A stretch of DNA of 64,000 nt from Salinimonas lutimaris (GCF_005222225.1 NZ_CP036536.1:1512001-1576000), one strand, 5' to 3'. Counted from the stretch's first letter, positions 10,153 through 20,047 are shown. Numbers and translations are program-made. Notes: a model not told the origin generated them from the letters alone.

Positions 10153-10596
10153 TTATTTGTCTGGCAGCAGATTGCCTGAAATTTCAATTTGACGAGGTTT
10201 TTCCGCTTCCGGCACAACCCGTTCAAGATCGATATGCAGCAGGCCGTCAGCCAGGTCAGCGCCAGTGACCTTTACATGGTCGCCCAGCTGAAACTTGCGC
10301 TCAAAGTTGCGCTCGGAAATACCTTTATGCAAAAACTTGCGTTCGTCGCCAGTATCGCTTTGTGGCTTATTACCTTCCACCGTCAGGGTATTTTCCCGGG
10401 TTTCAATACTGATATCGTCTTTACTGAAACCGGCCACAGCCATGGATACCCGGTATTTGTCCTCGCCCAGCAATTCAATATTGTACGGCGGATAACTGCT
10501 GCTGTTGTCAGCACGGGTGGCAGCATCGGCTAACGAAGCCAGACGATCTGAGCCAATAAAAGAACGGTATAGTGGAGAAAAATCAATCGTACGCAT
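10153..10596 (-). CDS. Small heat shock protein Hsp20, IbpA-like
   Basis: A 147-residue IbpA-type holdase chaperone. The opening MRTIDFSPLYRSFIGSDRLASL, the core YPPYNIELLGEDKYRVSMAVAGFSKDDISIE and the segment HKGISERNFERKFQLGDHVKV closely follow E. coli IbpA. It ends with the C-terminal IEI motif (RQIEISG). I used ATG 10596 because it keeps the family N-terminus and sits behind GAGGAT. The ATG at 10620 would lie inside the regulatory hairpin. It is close in sequence to the upstream member (10704-11159), consistent with a duplication. It probably works with DnaK and ClpB, which are not in this window. Confidence 0.94.
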   Translation of the reverse strand: MRTIDFSPLYRSFIGSDRLASLADAATRADNSSSYPPYNIELLGEDKYRVSMAVAGFSKDDISIETRENTLTVEGNKPQSDTGDERKFLHKGISERNFERKFQLGDHVKVTGADLADGLLHIDLERVVPEAEKPRQIEISGNLLPDK

Positions 10597-10599
10597 AAT

Positions 10600-10624
10600 C
10601 ATATCCTCGCAATCAAGCAATATG
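10600..10624 (-). promoter_or_regulatory. ROSE-like RNA thermometer, copy 2
   Basis: The arms are identical to the other two copies (CATATTGCT and AGGATATG) around a different 8-nt loop, ending 3 nt before the start codon. A second imperfect hairpin (GTATC...GATAC, about 10632-10653) lies just upstream in the leader. Confidence 0.78.
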
Positions 10625-10703
10625 GTTTAGTGAGAGTATCCCGCATGGCGGCGATACAGTCGGGGCCTGAATAAGCCGGCCCCTTGGCTTAAAGAGTGCG
10701 GGC

Positions 10704-11159
10704 TTACTGCTCGCTTTGGTGGTCGTAGGTACGGCTACCAATTTCGATCTTACGCGGCTTTTTCGCTTCGGGAATAATCCGCTCAAGAGTAATGTGAAGC
10801 AGGCCATCGTTCATTGCTGCACCGGTGACTTTTACATGGTCACCCAGCTGGAATTTGCGTTCAAAATTGCGCTCTGAAATGCCTTTATGCAAAAACTTAC
10901 GTTCTGTTTCAGACGTTTCTGCAGTGGGCTTTTTACCGGTGACGGTCAGGGCGTTGTCCTGTGCTTCAATGGTGATATCGTCACGGCCAAAACCGGCCAC
11001 GGCAATAGAAATCTGATACTGATCGTCGCCTAACAATTCAATATTGTACGGCGGATAGGTGCTTTGACTGTCTGCACGGTTGGCAGCGTCAATCAGTGAA
11101 GCAAGACGGTCTGAACCAATGAATGAACGGTATAGTGGAGATAGATCGATAGTACGCAT
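10704..11159 (-). CDS. Small heat shock protein Hsp20, IbpA-like
   Basis: A 151-residue IbpA-type holdase, first gene of the three-gene Hsp20 cluster. MRTIDLSPLYRSFIGSDRLASL, YPPYNIELLGDDQYQISIAVAGFGRDDI and FLHKGISERNFERKFQL mark the family. The C-terminal IEIGSR is followed by a short hydrophilic tail. The start at 11159 is fixed by the conserved N-terminus and a GAGGAT site. The frame is open to 11252, but that extension covers the regulatory leader. A sigma-32-like promoter lies upstream at about 11257-11285. I suggest it drives at least this gene and perhaps all three, since I found no comparable promoter before the other two. Confidence 0.94.
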   Translation of the reverse strand: MRTIDLSPLYRSFIGSDRLASLIDAANRADSQSTYPPYNIELLGDDQYQISIAVAGFGRDDITIEAQDNALTVTGKKPTAETSETERKFLHKGISERNFERKFQLGDHVKVTGAAMNDGLLHITLERIIPEAKKPRKIEIGSRTYDHQSEQ

Positions 11160-11162
11160 AGT

Positions 11163-11187
11163 CATATCCTCAAAATTAAGCAATATG
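11163..11187 (-). promoter_or_regulatory. ROSE-like RNA thermometer, copy 3
   Basis: CATATTGCT and AGGATATG form eight base pairs with a single bulged G, burying the AGGA of the ribosome site. The loop TAATTTTG differs from the other copies, so stem conservation looks selected. The ATG is 3 nt downstream. Confidence 0.8.
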
Positions 11188-11222
11188 TAAAATTTAAGTT
11201 TGCCCCGAAAATCGGCGGCGGT

Positions 11223-11253
11223 ATTGTCGGCCTGACCTTTCAGCGCCGACAAT
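11223..11253 (-). promoter_or_regulatory. Stable 5' leader hairpin upstream of the thermometer
   Basis: ATTGTCGGC and GCCGACAAT pair perfectly, and the inner CTGA/TCAG extends the stem to 13 bp around a CCTT loop. ROSE leaders usually have one or more such stable hairpins ahead of the temperature-sensitive one. Confidence 0.65.
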
Positions 11254-11256
11254 ATC

Positions 11257-11285
11257 TATGTAGGTCCGTTAAACAGGTTTTCAAG
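11257..11285 (-). promoter_or_regulatory. Heat-shock (sigma-32-like) promoter of the Hsp20 cluster
   Basis: On the minus strand CTTGAAA (11285-11279) matches the sigma-32 -35 box. After 14 nt comes CCTACATA, a partial match to the CCCCATnT -10 box. Transcription would start near 11250, giving a leader of about 90 nt. Confidence 0.55.
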
Positions 11286-11294
11286 AGAAAATTT

Positions 11295-11966
11295 TCAAAT
11301 TTTTTCATCTTGCTGTTTTGCCTGAACCAGCGGCAGCCAGAATCGTTGGCTACGGGGTAAATAATGGTGATGCTTGTCTAGAGAAACAACCACCCGAACC
11401 GCTTTTCCTTTAATTTCTGTTACAGGAATAAATCCATGCACTCTGGAATCGGCACTGTGACTGCGATTATCCCCAAGCACCAGCACATACCCATCTGGTA
11501 TCGTCACCGGACTAAAATCGGCCAGCCGATCATGCGTGGTGCTGATAGCGATGGTGTAGGTATTACCCTGCAAATTTGTTTCAAGCAACTGACTGTGCTG
11601 TTGCATGTAGGTAAAAGGCTCACCGTTTACGGTAAGCCGGTGCTGATGCATGGCCACGGTATCACCCGGCAGGCCAATGACCCGTTTAATCAGCCGCTCA
11701 CCGGCAGCTGCGCTTTCAAAAACCACAATGTCGCCGCGGTCAGGCAGTCCGGTTTGCATCAGCAGGGTATTGGTGAAGGGGGCTTCCAGGCGGTAGGCGG
11801 TTTTATCAACTAAAACACGATCGCCGATTTCAACGGTTGGCAGCATTGAGCCTGACGGAATATGATACCAGTCGGCCAGACTGCTTCTGACACTAAACAT
11901 AAGCAGCATAGCGAACAGAAAACCGAGGTTATTTTTTAGTACAGTAACAACAGATTTTACCGGCAC
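11295..11966 (-). CDS. Signal peptidase I (S26 family), extra copy
   Basis: A 223-residue membrane-anchored protease that removes signal peptides from exported proteins. One N-terminal transmembrane segment (residues about 10-31) is followed by HIPSGSMLPT, with the catalytic serine at S40. ERLIKRVIGLPGD carries the catalytic lysine at K94, and box E is GDNRSHSADSR. Housekeeping LepB is normally encoded with lepA, rnc and era and has two membrane segments. This copy has one and sits alone between the Hsp20 cluster and the his operon, so it is probably a secondary signal peptidase. Its special substrates are unknown. The C-terminal tail is rich in Lys and Gln. Confidence 0.88.
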   Translation of the reverse strand: MPVKSVVTVLKNNLGFLFAMLLMFSVRSSLADWYHIPSGSMLPTVEIGDRVLVDKTAYRLEAPFTNTLLMQTGLPDRGDIVVFESAAAGERLIKRVIGLPGDTVAMHQHRLTVNGEPFTYMQQHSQLLETNLQGNTYTIAISTTHDRLADFSPVTIPDGYVLVLGDNRSHSADSRVHGFIPVTEIKGKAVRVVVSLDKHHHYLPRSQRFWLPLVQAKQQDEKI

Positions 11967-12040
11967 AGTGATTCCTGAAAAAAGTAGTGGGTTACTCTGG
12001 TAGTCAGCAGCCCGGCAGATTTATTACACAAAAAATGAAA

Positions 12041-12069
12041 ATAAAAAAGGAGCGGTATTAGCGCTCCTT
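12041..12069 (-). terminator. Terminator of the his operon
   Basis: Minus-strand AAGGAGCG and CGCTCCTT form an 8-bp stem with a 7-nt loop followed by TTTTTTATTTT, 32 nt after the hisIE stop. Confidence 0.9.
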
Positions 12070-12100
12070 GATGTTGATACTGATAGTGTATGGCTTACAC

Positions 12101-12718
12101 CTATTTATGTCGCTCGCGCAGCACAGCAATGGCGTCGGACATTGACATATCGCTGGCCTGCAATAACACCGTCAGATGATACAGCAGGTCCGCTGCTTCA
12201 TTTTTCAGCTCTTCCTTATCGTGTACGGTGGCTGCCAGGGCTGTTTCCACACCTTCCTCACCTACTTTCTGGGCAATGCGCTTGATACCTTTGGCATACA
12301 GGCGAGCAGTGTAGCTGGACTCAGGGTCAGCAGACTTGCGCGCTGCCAGAACCCGTTCCAGATCAGCCAGGAAGGTAAAATCGCTGGCATTGCTGGTAAA
12401 CCAGCAGCTCTCTGCGCCAGTGTGACACGTCGGGCCGTTCGGGTTGGCCAGAATCAGCAGTGAATCGTGGTCGCAATCACAGCCAGCTTCAACCAAGTCC
12501 AGCGTGTTACCTGAGGTTTCGCCTTTTTGCCATAGACGCTGTTTGGAGCGGCTGAAAAAGGTGACTTTACCGGATTCCAGTGTGGTACTTAATGCTTCAG
12601 TGTTCATATAACCCTGCATCAGTACTTTACCGGTCACAGCATCCTGAACAATCGCTGGCAGTAAACCGTCCATTTTGTCCCAGGCCAGTTCGGTCATGTT
12701 TGATAAATCAATAATCAT
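12101..12718 (-). CDS. hisI: Phosphoribosyl-AMP cyclohydrolase / phosphoribosyl-ATP pyrophosphatase
   Basis: A bifunctional 205-residue enzyme (HisIE) for steps 2 and 3 of histidine biosynthesis. The N-terminal cyclohydrolase domain (about residues 15-105) has [24 protein letters not shown] and the metal-binding cysteines [12 protein letters not shown] and GPTCHTG. The C-terminal pyrophosphatase domain (about 112-200) has [29 protein letters not shown] and the acidic [13 protein letters not shown] helix. It is the last gene of the operon, 4 nt after hisF, and is followed by the operon terminator. Confidence 0.97.
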   Translation of the reverse strand: MIIDLSNMTELAWDKMDGLLPAIVQDAVTGKVLMQGYMNTEALSTTLESGKVTFFSRSKQRLWQKGETSGNTLDLVEAGCDCDHDSLLILANPNGPTCHTGAESCWFTSNASDFTFLADLERVLAARKSADPESSYTARLYAKGIKRIAQKVGEEGVETALAATVHDKEELKNEAADLLYHLTVLLQASDMSMSDAIAVLRERHK

Positions 12719-12722
12719 GGCT

Positions 12723-14236
<1,514 letters not shown>

Positions 14237-14839
14237 TTACAGATTCACAAAATTAGTCAGAAGCTGGGCTCCGGCGTCACCGGAACGTTCAGGGTGAAAT
14301 TGCACACCAAAATAATTGTTGTGGGCAATGGCAGCAGAAAAACGCTGTCCGTACTCACAGCTGGCCAGGGTATTTTCGTACTCGGGCACAGCAAAGCTGT
14401 GTACAAAGTAAAAGTAGGTGCCATCATCAATACCGGCAAACAGCGGGTTTTCCCGCGCTGAGGTTACCGTATTCCAGCCCATATGCGGCAGACGCTGGCC
14501 CTGTGATTCCAGCCGGCCGACATGGCCGGGCATCAGGCCCAGACAGTCAATTTTACCGGTGCGACTTTCATCAGATGACTCCACCATCAGTTGCATGCCC
14601 AGACACACACCTAACACAGGTTGAGTCAGACTTTGCAGGGTAGGGGCCAGCTGCTTGGCGGTAATGCTCTGCATGGCGGCGCTGGCACTGCCTACGCCGG
14701 GGAAAAAGACCTTGTCGGCGGCTTTGATGACACCGACATCGTCTGACACTTCCACACTGACACCAAGCCGCTCCAGAGCAAAGCGAACCGAGGAAATATT
14801 CGCACAGCCAGTATTTACAATGACGATACGCTGACTCAT
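14237..14839 (-). CDS. hisH: Imidazole glycerol phosphate synthase, glutaminase subunit
   Basis: A 200-residue class I glutamine amidotransferase that feeds ammonia to HisF. The nucleophile cysteine is in PVLGVCLGMQLM (near residue 78). The His-Glu pair is in YFGVQFHPERSGDAG close to the C-terminus. The oxyanion strand region PGVGSASAAMQ is present. The start codon shares one base with the hisB stop (TAATG arrangement). Confidence 0.98.
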   Translation of the reverse strand: MSQRIVIVNTGCANISSVRFALERLGVSVEVSDDVGVIKAADKVFFPGVGSASAAMQSITAKQLAPTLQSLTQPVLGVCLGMQLMVESSDESRTGKIDCLGLMPGHVGRLESQGQRLPHMGWNTVTSARENPLFAGIDDGTYFYFVHSFAVPEYENTLASCEYGQRFSAAIAHNNYFGVQFHPERSGDAGAQLLTNFVNL

Positions 14840-15909
14840 TACAGCGCTCCTTTACTGCTGGGCAGGGCGTCGCCCGAGCGGGCAATGGCCTGACGCAGAG
14901 CCCGGCCAAACACTTTGTACAGGCTTTCTACCTGGTGGTGGGCGTTCCCCTCGCTGGTGGACAGGTGCAGCGACAGTCCCATTGCCTGAGCCAGTGAATA
15001 GAAAAAGTGCTCTACCATCTGGGTCGACATTTCGCCCACCAGTTCCTGAGTGAAACTGGCGTCAAACTTCAGGTACGGACGGTTGGAAATGTCCATGATG
15101 CACTCTGCGCGGCACTCGTCCATCGGCAGGGCAAACCCGAAGCGGCCAATGCCCCGCTTGTTACCCAGCGCTTTTTTCAGTGCCTCACCCAGCGCCAGTG
15201 CCGTGTCTTCCACACTGTGGTGATCATCAATGTGCAGATCACCGGTGACCGACACCTGCATTTCAAAACCGCCGTGAGTGGCAATCTGGTCCAGCATGTG
15301 GTCAAAAAAGCCGATGCCGGTAGCAATGCTGGATTTGGCCGCTGAGTCCAGATCTACCCGGACTTTAATGTCGGTTTCAGAAGTCGTACGCACTACTTCG
15401 GCAATGCGTGAAGACGCCAGCAAGGCTTTTTCGATCGCCGGCCAGTCCAGTGTTTCACGGTTGTACTGTAAACCCCGAATACCCATGTTCTGCGCCAGTT
15501 GCATATCGGTGTCCCGATCACCAATCACATAGCTGCGGGTAAAGTCCACTTTACCCTGTTGCAGGTAATCGCTGACCAGCCCCAGCTTGGGCTTACGGCA
15601 GCTGCAGTTATCTTCATCAAAGTGCGGACAAATCAGCACATCATCAAATTTAACGCCCTGACTGGTAAAAATATGCATCATCAGATCGTGGGGGGCATCA
15701 AAGTCAGCTTGAGGGAAACTGTCAGTCCCCAGGCCATCCTGATTACTAACCATAACCAGTTTAAAACCGGCGGCCTGCAGTTTCAGCAAGACCGGAATAA
15801 CAGCCGGTTCAAATACCAGTTTGTCCAGACGGTCCAGCTGTTTGTCGATAGCGGGCTCTTCGACCAGGGTGCCATCACGGTCTATAAATAAAATGGCTTG
15901 TTGGCTCAT
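14839..15909 (-). CDS. hisB: Histidinol-phosphatase / imidazoleglycerol-phosphate dehydratase
   Basis: A bifunctional 356-residue enzyme. The N-terminal HAD phosphatase domain (about 1-165) begins with [12 protein letters not shown], where D10 and D12 are the nucleophile and acid. It has a zinc loop [15 protein letters not shown]. The C-terminal dehydratase domain (about 168-356) carries two HHxxExxx manganese motifs: [16 protein letters not shown] and [17 protein letters not shown]. This fusion is the enterobacterial/gammaproteobacterial type. The ATG overlaps the hisC stop by 4 nt (ATGA). Confidence 0.98.
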   Translation of the reverse strand: MSQQAILFIDRDGTLVEEPAIDKQLDRLDKLVFEPAVIPVLLKLQAAGFKLVMVSNQDGLGTDSFPQADFDAPHDLMMHIFTSQGVKFDDVLICPHFDEDNCSCRKPKLGLVSDYLQQGKVDFTRSYVIGDRDTDMQLAQNMGIRGLQYNRETLDWPAIEKALLASSRIAEVVRTTSETDIKVRVDLDSAAKSSIATGIGFFDHMLDQIATHGGFEMQVSVTGDLHIDDHHSVEDTALALGEALKKALGNKRGIGRFGFALPMDECRAECIMDISNRPYLKFDASFTQELVGEMSTQMVEHFFYSLAQAMGLSLHLSTSEGNAHHQVESLYKVFGRALRQAIARSGDALPSSKGAL

Positions 15910-16988
15910 GCCGACGCTCCTGATTGATTAAAAAATTCAGTAATAAGCTTACGTAAACGCAGGTTCTGTTCTTCGTTACCCACGGTGGCGCGCAAGCAGT
16001 GTTGCAGGTTCATTTGTTTGGACTGATCGCGAATCAGCATGCCCTGACTGACCAGGTATTCCATCAGCTGTGCACTCTGGGCGGTTTTAAACAGCACAAA
16101 GTTTGCCCGGGTATCTCCAACCAGCTCAATATCGCCCAGTTCTGACAGTGCCTCGGCCAGTGCCTGCTTTTCCCGGTTAATAAAGTCTACCTGTAGTGCG
16201 ACCTGAGTCTGGCCTTCGGCGCTTAGCGCCTGTTCGGCAATCTGGGCAACCGGCTCAGCGATAGGGTAGGGTGCGATGACTTTCATCAGCGCGTCTATCA
16301 CATTGCGGTTGGCCAGCGTAAATCCACAGCGTAAGCCTGCCAGAGCAAAAGCTTTTGACAGCGTACGCAAAATTACCAGATTCGGATACTGCGCCAGTTT
16401 GTCGGCCCAGCTGTTTTGCTTATCAAATTCAATATAGGCTTCATCCACCACAACCAGTGCAGAGTCAGCAAAGTGCTCAAGCACCCGGGTCAGATCCGCC
16501 GCATCAACAGTGGTGCCGGTTGGATTATTCGGCGCACAGATAAACACCAGGTTGACATTGTCGGTGGCACAGATGGCATCCATATCAAGGGAAAAATCTG
16601 CATTCAGCGGGGCCTTTTTAATACCGATATCGCAGGTTTCTGCACTGATCGCATACATACCATAAGTGGGCGGGCAGATCAGAATATTGTCCTGACCTGG
16701 TGTACAAAAAGTGCGTATCAACAGTTCTATACCTTCGTCGGCACCGCGAGTCACGATAAGCTCGCTGGTATCCACGCCTGCATACTGAGCATAAGCCGTC
16801 ACTACCGCTTCGGGCTGACAGGACGGATAGCGATTAAAACGATCGCTGTCGACCTGATAGCGGTTGGCGTAAGGCGACTCATTGGCATTCAGCCAGTCCT
16901 GCCCGCCGGAAAATAACCGGCGAGCCGACTCATACGGTTTCAGGGCTATCAGGTTCTGATTGATAAGAGAAGTGAGTAAATCAGCCAT
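15906..16988 (-). CDS. hisC: Histidinol-phosphate aminotransferase
   Basis: A 360-residue fold-type I PLP aminotransferase that makes histidinol phosphate from imidazole acetol phosphate and glutamate. The PLP lysine lies in [27 protein letters not shown] and VVDEAYIEF are the cofactor-binding strands, and [12 protein letters not shown] is the N-terminal substrate region. I chose ATG 16988 rather than ATG 16997: AAGGAT then sits about 8 nt away, whereas it would touch the upstream ATG. It overlaps the hisD end by 8 nt. Confidence 0.97.
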   Translation of the reverse strand: MADLLTSLINQNLIALKPYESARRLFSGGQDWLNANESPYANRYQVDSDRFNRYPSCQPEAVVTAYAQYAGVDTSELIVTRGADEGIELLIRTFCTPGQDNILICPPTYGMYAISAETCDIGIKKAPLNADFSLDMDAICATDNVNLVFICAPNNPTGTTVDAADLTRVLEHFADSALVVVDEAYIEFDKQNSWADKLAQYPNLVILRTLSKAFALAGLRCGFTLANRNVIDALMKVIAPYPIAEPVAQIAEQALSAEGQTQVALQVDFINREKQALAEALSELGDIELVGDTRANFVLFKTAQSAQLMEYLVSQGMLIRDQSKQMNLQHCLRATVGNEEQNLRLRKLITEFFNQSGASA

Positions 16989-18288
16989 TTTGATCATCCT
17001 TCAACGCCTGCATACGCAGGGCAACTGCTTTTTCGTGTGCATCCAGGCCCTCAGCGGCAGCCAGTGTCATAATAGCAGGCCCCAGGCTCTGTAAACCCTG
17101 CGGGCTTAGCTCCTGAACCGTATAACGACGCATAAAGTCCAGCAAACCCAGCGAAGAATAGTTTTTGGCATAGCCGTAAGTGGGCAACACGTGATTGGTA
17201 CCTGATGCATAATCACCGGCAGACTCTGGTGACCAGGCACCTAAAAATACCGAGCCGGCGTTCTTCAGAACAGGCAGCAGGTCGCGGGCATCTTCGGTTT
17301 GAACAATAAGATGCTCAGGCGCATAAGCATTGCTCACGGCCACGGCTTCATCCAGTGACGTGGTGAGAATGTAACGGGCATTGTCCATGGCGGCAACGGC
17401 AATAGCGTTGCGTGATAGCTGCGTCAGCTGCGTCTCTACTTCTGCTTTTACCGCTGTAATCAGGCTTTCGCTGTTACTGACCAAAATGGCCTGCGAATCC
17501 GCGCCATGCTCTGCCTGAGATAATAAGTCAGAGGCCACAAACGCGGCGCTGGCTGCTTCATCGGCCAGTACCAGTACCTCAGAGGGGCCGGCGGGCATAT
17601 CGATGGCTGCACCATCAGCGCGCTGACTCACCTGCTGCTTGGCTTCGGTGACAAAACTGTTGCCCGGACCGAATATTTTATCAACCTGGGCTATAATGTC
17701 AGTACCCAGTGCCATAGCGGCAATAGCCTGAGCGCCACCGCACAGGTAAATTTCGTCAATGCCGCAACGCTTGGCTACAAAAGCAATCTCTGGTGCAATC
17801 AGGCCATCTTTACCGGGTGGTGTGCACAGAACTTTTCGCGGTACATCCGCCACCACAGCCGGTACGCCCAACATTAAAGCGGTGGAAGGAAGTGGCGCAC
17901 TGCCGCCTGGGATATACAGGCCTACTGCCTCAAGGGCAACAAAGCGCTGCTCGCAAACCACACCCGGGGAGGTGGTCAGCCGAATATCCTGGGGTGTCTG
18001 TGCTTCATGAAAGGCTTTGATGTTGGCAAACGCGGTATCAATGGCCTTTTCTACGTCCTGGCTCACCCGGGCGGCCAGCGCATCGCGCTGCTCTACAGTC
18101 AAACGTAGCGCAGGCAGGGTGGGGCAGTCAAAGCGCCGGGTATAATCCAGCACAGCCTCATCGCCACGCTGCTCCACATCAGCCAGAATGTCACTGACTG
18201 TTTGTTTCAGGGCAACGCTGTTTTTCATTACCGGACGTGCAAGCGCATCGAGGCGCTCAGCATCAGATAAGGTATTCCAGTTCAACAT
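16981..18288 (-). CDS. hisD: Histidinol dehydrogenase
   Basis: A 435-residue zinc enzyme that oxidises histidinol to histidine in two NAD-dependent steps, the last of the pathway. Recognisable parts are VALEAVGLYIPGG, the signature region FGPGNSFVTEAKQQVSQRADGAAIDMPAGPSEVLV (given in pieces: FGPGNSFVTEAK, IDMPAGPSEV), LLSQAEHGADSQA, and APEHLIVQTED with the catalytic Glu/His pair. The length is normal. It lies 3 nt after hisG. Confidence 0.98.
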   Translation of the reverse strand: MLNWNTLSDAERLDALARPVMKNSVALKQTVSDILADVEQRGDEAVLDYTRRFDCPTLPALRLTVEQRDALAARVSQDVEKAIDTAFANIKAFHEAQTPQDIRLTTSPGVVCEQRFVALEAVGLYIPGGSAPLPSTALMLGVPAVVADVPRKVLCTPPGKDGLIAPEIAFVAKRCGIDEIYLCGGAQAIAAMALGTDIIAQVDKIFGPGNSFVTEAKQQVSQRADGAAIDMPAGPSEVLVLADEAASAAFVASDLLSQAEHGADSQAILVSNSESLITAVKAEVETQLTQLSRNAIAVAAMDNARYILTTSLDEAVAVSNAYAPEHLIVQTEDARDLLPVLKNAGSVFLGAWSPESAGDYASGTNHVLPTYGYAKNYSSLGLLDFMRRYTVQELSPQGLQSLGPAIMTLAAAEGLDAHEKAVALRMQALKDDQNG

Positions 18289-18291
18289 GAC

Positions 18292-19191
18292 TTAACCCAT
18301 CATCTTTTCAATCGGCATGACCAGAATAGAACTGCAACCCAGTGCTTTTAATTTCTCCATGGTTTCCCAGAACAGGTTTTCCGGGCTGACCACGTGGATT
18401 GCTACTGTGTCTTCTACACCGGCCAGCGGCAGAACCGTTGGGTTCTCTGCACCTGGCAACAAATCTTTGACTTCTTCCAGACGCGCTTTTGGTGCGTGCA
18501 GCATGATGTATTTGCTTTCTTTAGCCTGCATAACACCGTCAATACGCGGAACCAGACGATCAATCAGGGCCTGTTTTTCAGCGCTGAATTCACCGGTGCG
18601 CTGAATCAGTACCGCTTTAGAGCGGAAGATGACATCTTTTTCTACCAGACCATTGGCTTCCAGAGTCGCTCCGGTAGAGACCAGGTCGCAAATACCTTCA
18701 GCCACACCTGCACGCGGCGCTACTTCCACTGAACCTGTCAGCATAACCGCCTGGGCATTCACCTGTTGCTCTTTGAAATAACGCTCCAGCAGGAAAGGAT
18801 AGGTGGTAGCCACTTTTTTACCTTCCAGCGTCTGCACGCCGCTGTAATCCATTTCGTTAGGTACCGCGATAGACAGGCGGCAGCCACCGTAATCCAGGCG
18901 ACGCATCACTTCATAATCAGAAGGCTTACCGGCAGCGGCACGCTCCAGCATTTTTTCTTCCAGCTCGTTTTCACCAATAAAGCCCATATCGACGACACCG
19001 TCCATTACCAGACCCGGGATATCGTCATCACGAACCCGCAGTAAATCAATGTCTTCATTGGTGGAATGAGCAATCAGCAAACGATCCCGGATGTTGAGTT
19101 TGATGCCGATGGCTTTTAACAGCTCAATGCTGTCTTTGCTTAATCGGCCTGACTTTTGTACGGCAATACGCAGTCTTCTGCTGTCGCTCAT
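18292..19191 (-). CDS. hisG: ATP phosphoribosyltransferase, long form
   Basis: A 299-residue enzyme for the first, committed step of histidine biosynthesis (ATP + PRPP). The length and the C-terminal domain (about 225-299, [13 protein letters not shown] to [10 protein letters not shown]) show the long form, which binds histidine for feedback inhibition and needs no HisZ. The catalytic region includes [18 protein letters not shown] at the N-terminus and the PRPP-binding stretch [14 protein letters not shown]. It is the first structural gene after the hisL attenuator, with AGAGGA before the ATG. Confidence 0.98.
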   Translation of the reverse strand: MSDSRRLRIAVQKSGRLSKDSIELLKAIGIKLNIRDRLLIAHSTNEDIDLLRVRDDDIPGLVMDGVVDMGFIGENELEEKMLERAAAGKPSDYEVMRRLDYGGCRLSIAVPNEMDYSGVQTLEGKKVATTYPFLLERYFKEQQVNAQAVMLTGSVEVAPRAGVAEGICDLVSTGATLEANGLVEKDVIFRSKAVLIQRTGEFSAEKQALIDRLVPRIDGVMQAKESKYIMLHAPKARLEEVKDLLPGAENPTVLPLAGVEDTVAIHVVSPENLFWETMEKLKALGCSSILVMPIEKMMG

Positions 19192-19229
19192 GATAAATCC
19201 TCTTGTTTGCTAATTTGGCCCTGAAAACG

Positions 19230-19258
19230 AAAAACCCCCGAAAGTTTCCTTCCGGGGG
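19230..19258 (-). terminator. his attenuator terminator
   Basis: On the minus strand CCCCCGGAAG and CTTTCGGGGG make a 10-bp stem (one G-T pair) with a GAAA loop followed by TTTTT. It sits between the leader peptide and hisG, the position of the classical attenuator. Confidence 0.92.
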
Positions 19259-19282
19259 CCTGAGAAATCTTCATCTGCGCCA

Positions 19283-19307
19283 CTGGAAGGAAACAATAAC
19301 CTTCCAG
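19283..19307 (-). promoter_or_regulatory. Alternative (antiterminator/pause) hairpin of the his leader
   Basis: CTGGAAGG and CCTTCCAG form an 8-bp perfect stem between hisL and the terminator. Its GGAAGG and CCTTCC segments can also pair with leader segments near the terminator (GGAAGG at the terminator's 5' arm), so mutually exclusive folds are possible. The exact fold needs calculation. Confidence 0.65.
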
Positions 19308-19322
19308 CACGAACCTGAAAGG

Positions 19323-19367
19323 TTATGCTATATGGTGGTGATGATGGTTTGCAGCGCAGTTATACAT
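19323..19367 (-). CDS. hisL: his operon leader peptide
   Basis: A 14-codon open frame encoding MYNCAANHHHHHIA, with five consecutive histidine codons (CAT CAT CAC CAC CAT) and a TAA stop. Ribosome stalling at these codons when charged His-tRNA is scarce would let the downstream RNA fold so that the terminator at 19230-19258 does not form. The position, His run and downstream hairpins all match the enterobacterial his attenuator. There is no strong Shine-Dalgarno, but the sequence ahead of the ATG is A/T-rich. Confidence 0.93.
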   Translation of the reverse strand: MYNCAANHHHHHIA

Positions 19368-19377
19368 AATAAATAAA

Positions 19378-19407
19378 ATAGTATTCTCTCTAAGACGGGT
19401 AAGACAA
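19378..19407 (-). promoter_or_regulatory. Predicted promoter of the his operon
   Basis: On the minus strand TTGTCT (19407-19402) and TACTAT (19383-19378) are separated by 18 nt, a fair sigma-70 match 11 nt before the hisL start codon. That spacing is short, so the true start site may differ. Confidence 0.45.
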
Positions 19408-19612
19408 TAATTAATCGAACCGGGTTTTGCAACCCCCTAAAGCGTTAAGCGGCATAATTTTGCGGTTAATAAAATGACATAATATATAACCGGCGACCAT
19501 TCTGGTTGAATCTATTGCCCAGAATGGGGTCTCACTACCCATATCAGGCTGTAAAGAGCGCGGCAAAGCACATATCGCCTGGCTAGCACTGACGCTGAGA
19601 AAGGATGCTCAT

Positions 19613-20047
19613 ATGAAATTACTCACCGCTGCAATGCTGTTGGGAATAACCACACACACCACAATGGCTGTACAGGATAACTATGCGGTGGTGAGTCTGA
19701 CTGATCTTAACCCTTCCACACCGGTTGCCTGGAAGCGAGTTGGTCATGAACCCCTGCACTATCCACGTTCTCTGGCTTTACATGAAGTTGCCGGGTGTAG
19801 TGTGTTTGATGTGTCGGTCAGCCGGCAAGGACTGACAGATTCGATTCGTCTGGTCAGCGCCAGCCCCGAAGCGCAAATCAGCCTGCCAGCCCAGCGTTTA
19901 ATTGAAACCTGGCAATGGCAACCGGTAAAAACTGTAACGCCAATGGCAGAGATCAAGCGGATCAGACTGGATTTTTGCTACAGTGCGTTATCGCAGCATG
20001 ATGCGGCGTTGCTTTGCCGCGCTCAGCGCGAGCAGGCTTGTCTGTAA
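19613..20047 (+). CDS. Secreted TonB C-terminal domain protein
   Basis: A 144-residue protein with a signal peptide (MKLLTAAMLLGITTHTTMA) followed directly by a TonB C-terminal-like domain. HYPRSLALHEVAGCSVFDVSVSRQGLTDSIRLVSASPE and the RLIETWQWQPVK helix/strand match the family pattern (YP..A...G...V.F.V...G.......S.P, then A...W.W.P). It lacks the membrane anchor and proline-rich spacer of a true TonB, so it cannot by itself transduce energy. It could be a periplasmic accessory or structural protein. The C-terminal tail has extra cysteines (CYSALS, LLCRAQREQACL) that may form disulphides. AAGGA precedes the ATG. Confidence 0.7.
   Translation: MKLLTAAMLLGITTHTTMAVQDNYAVVSLTDLNPSTPVAWKRVGHEPLHYPRSLALHEVAGCSVFDVSVSRQGLTDSIRLVSASPEAQISLPAQRLIETWQWQPVKTVTPMAEIKRIRLDFCYSALSQHDAALLCRAQREQACL

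Noticed and set aside
11160..11252. 31-residue extension of the first Hsp20 gene
   Set aside because: It spans the leader hairpins and lacks resemblance to the Hsp20 N-terminus, which begins at MRTID.
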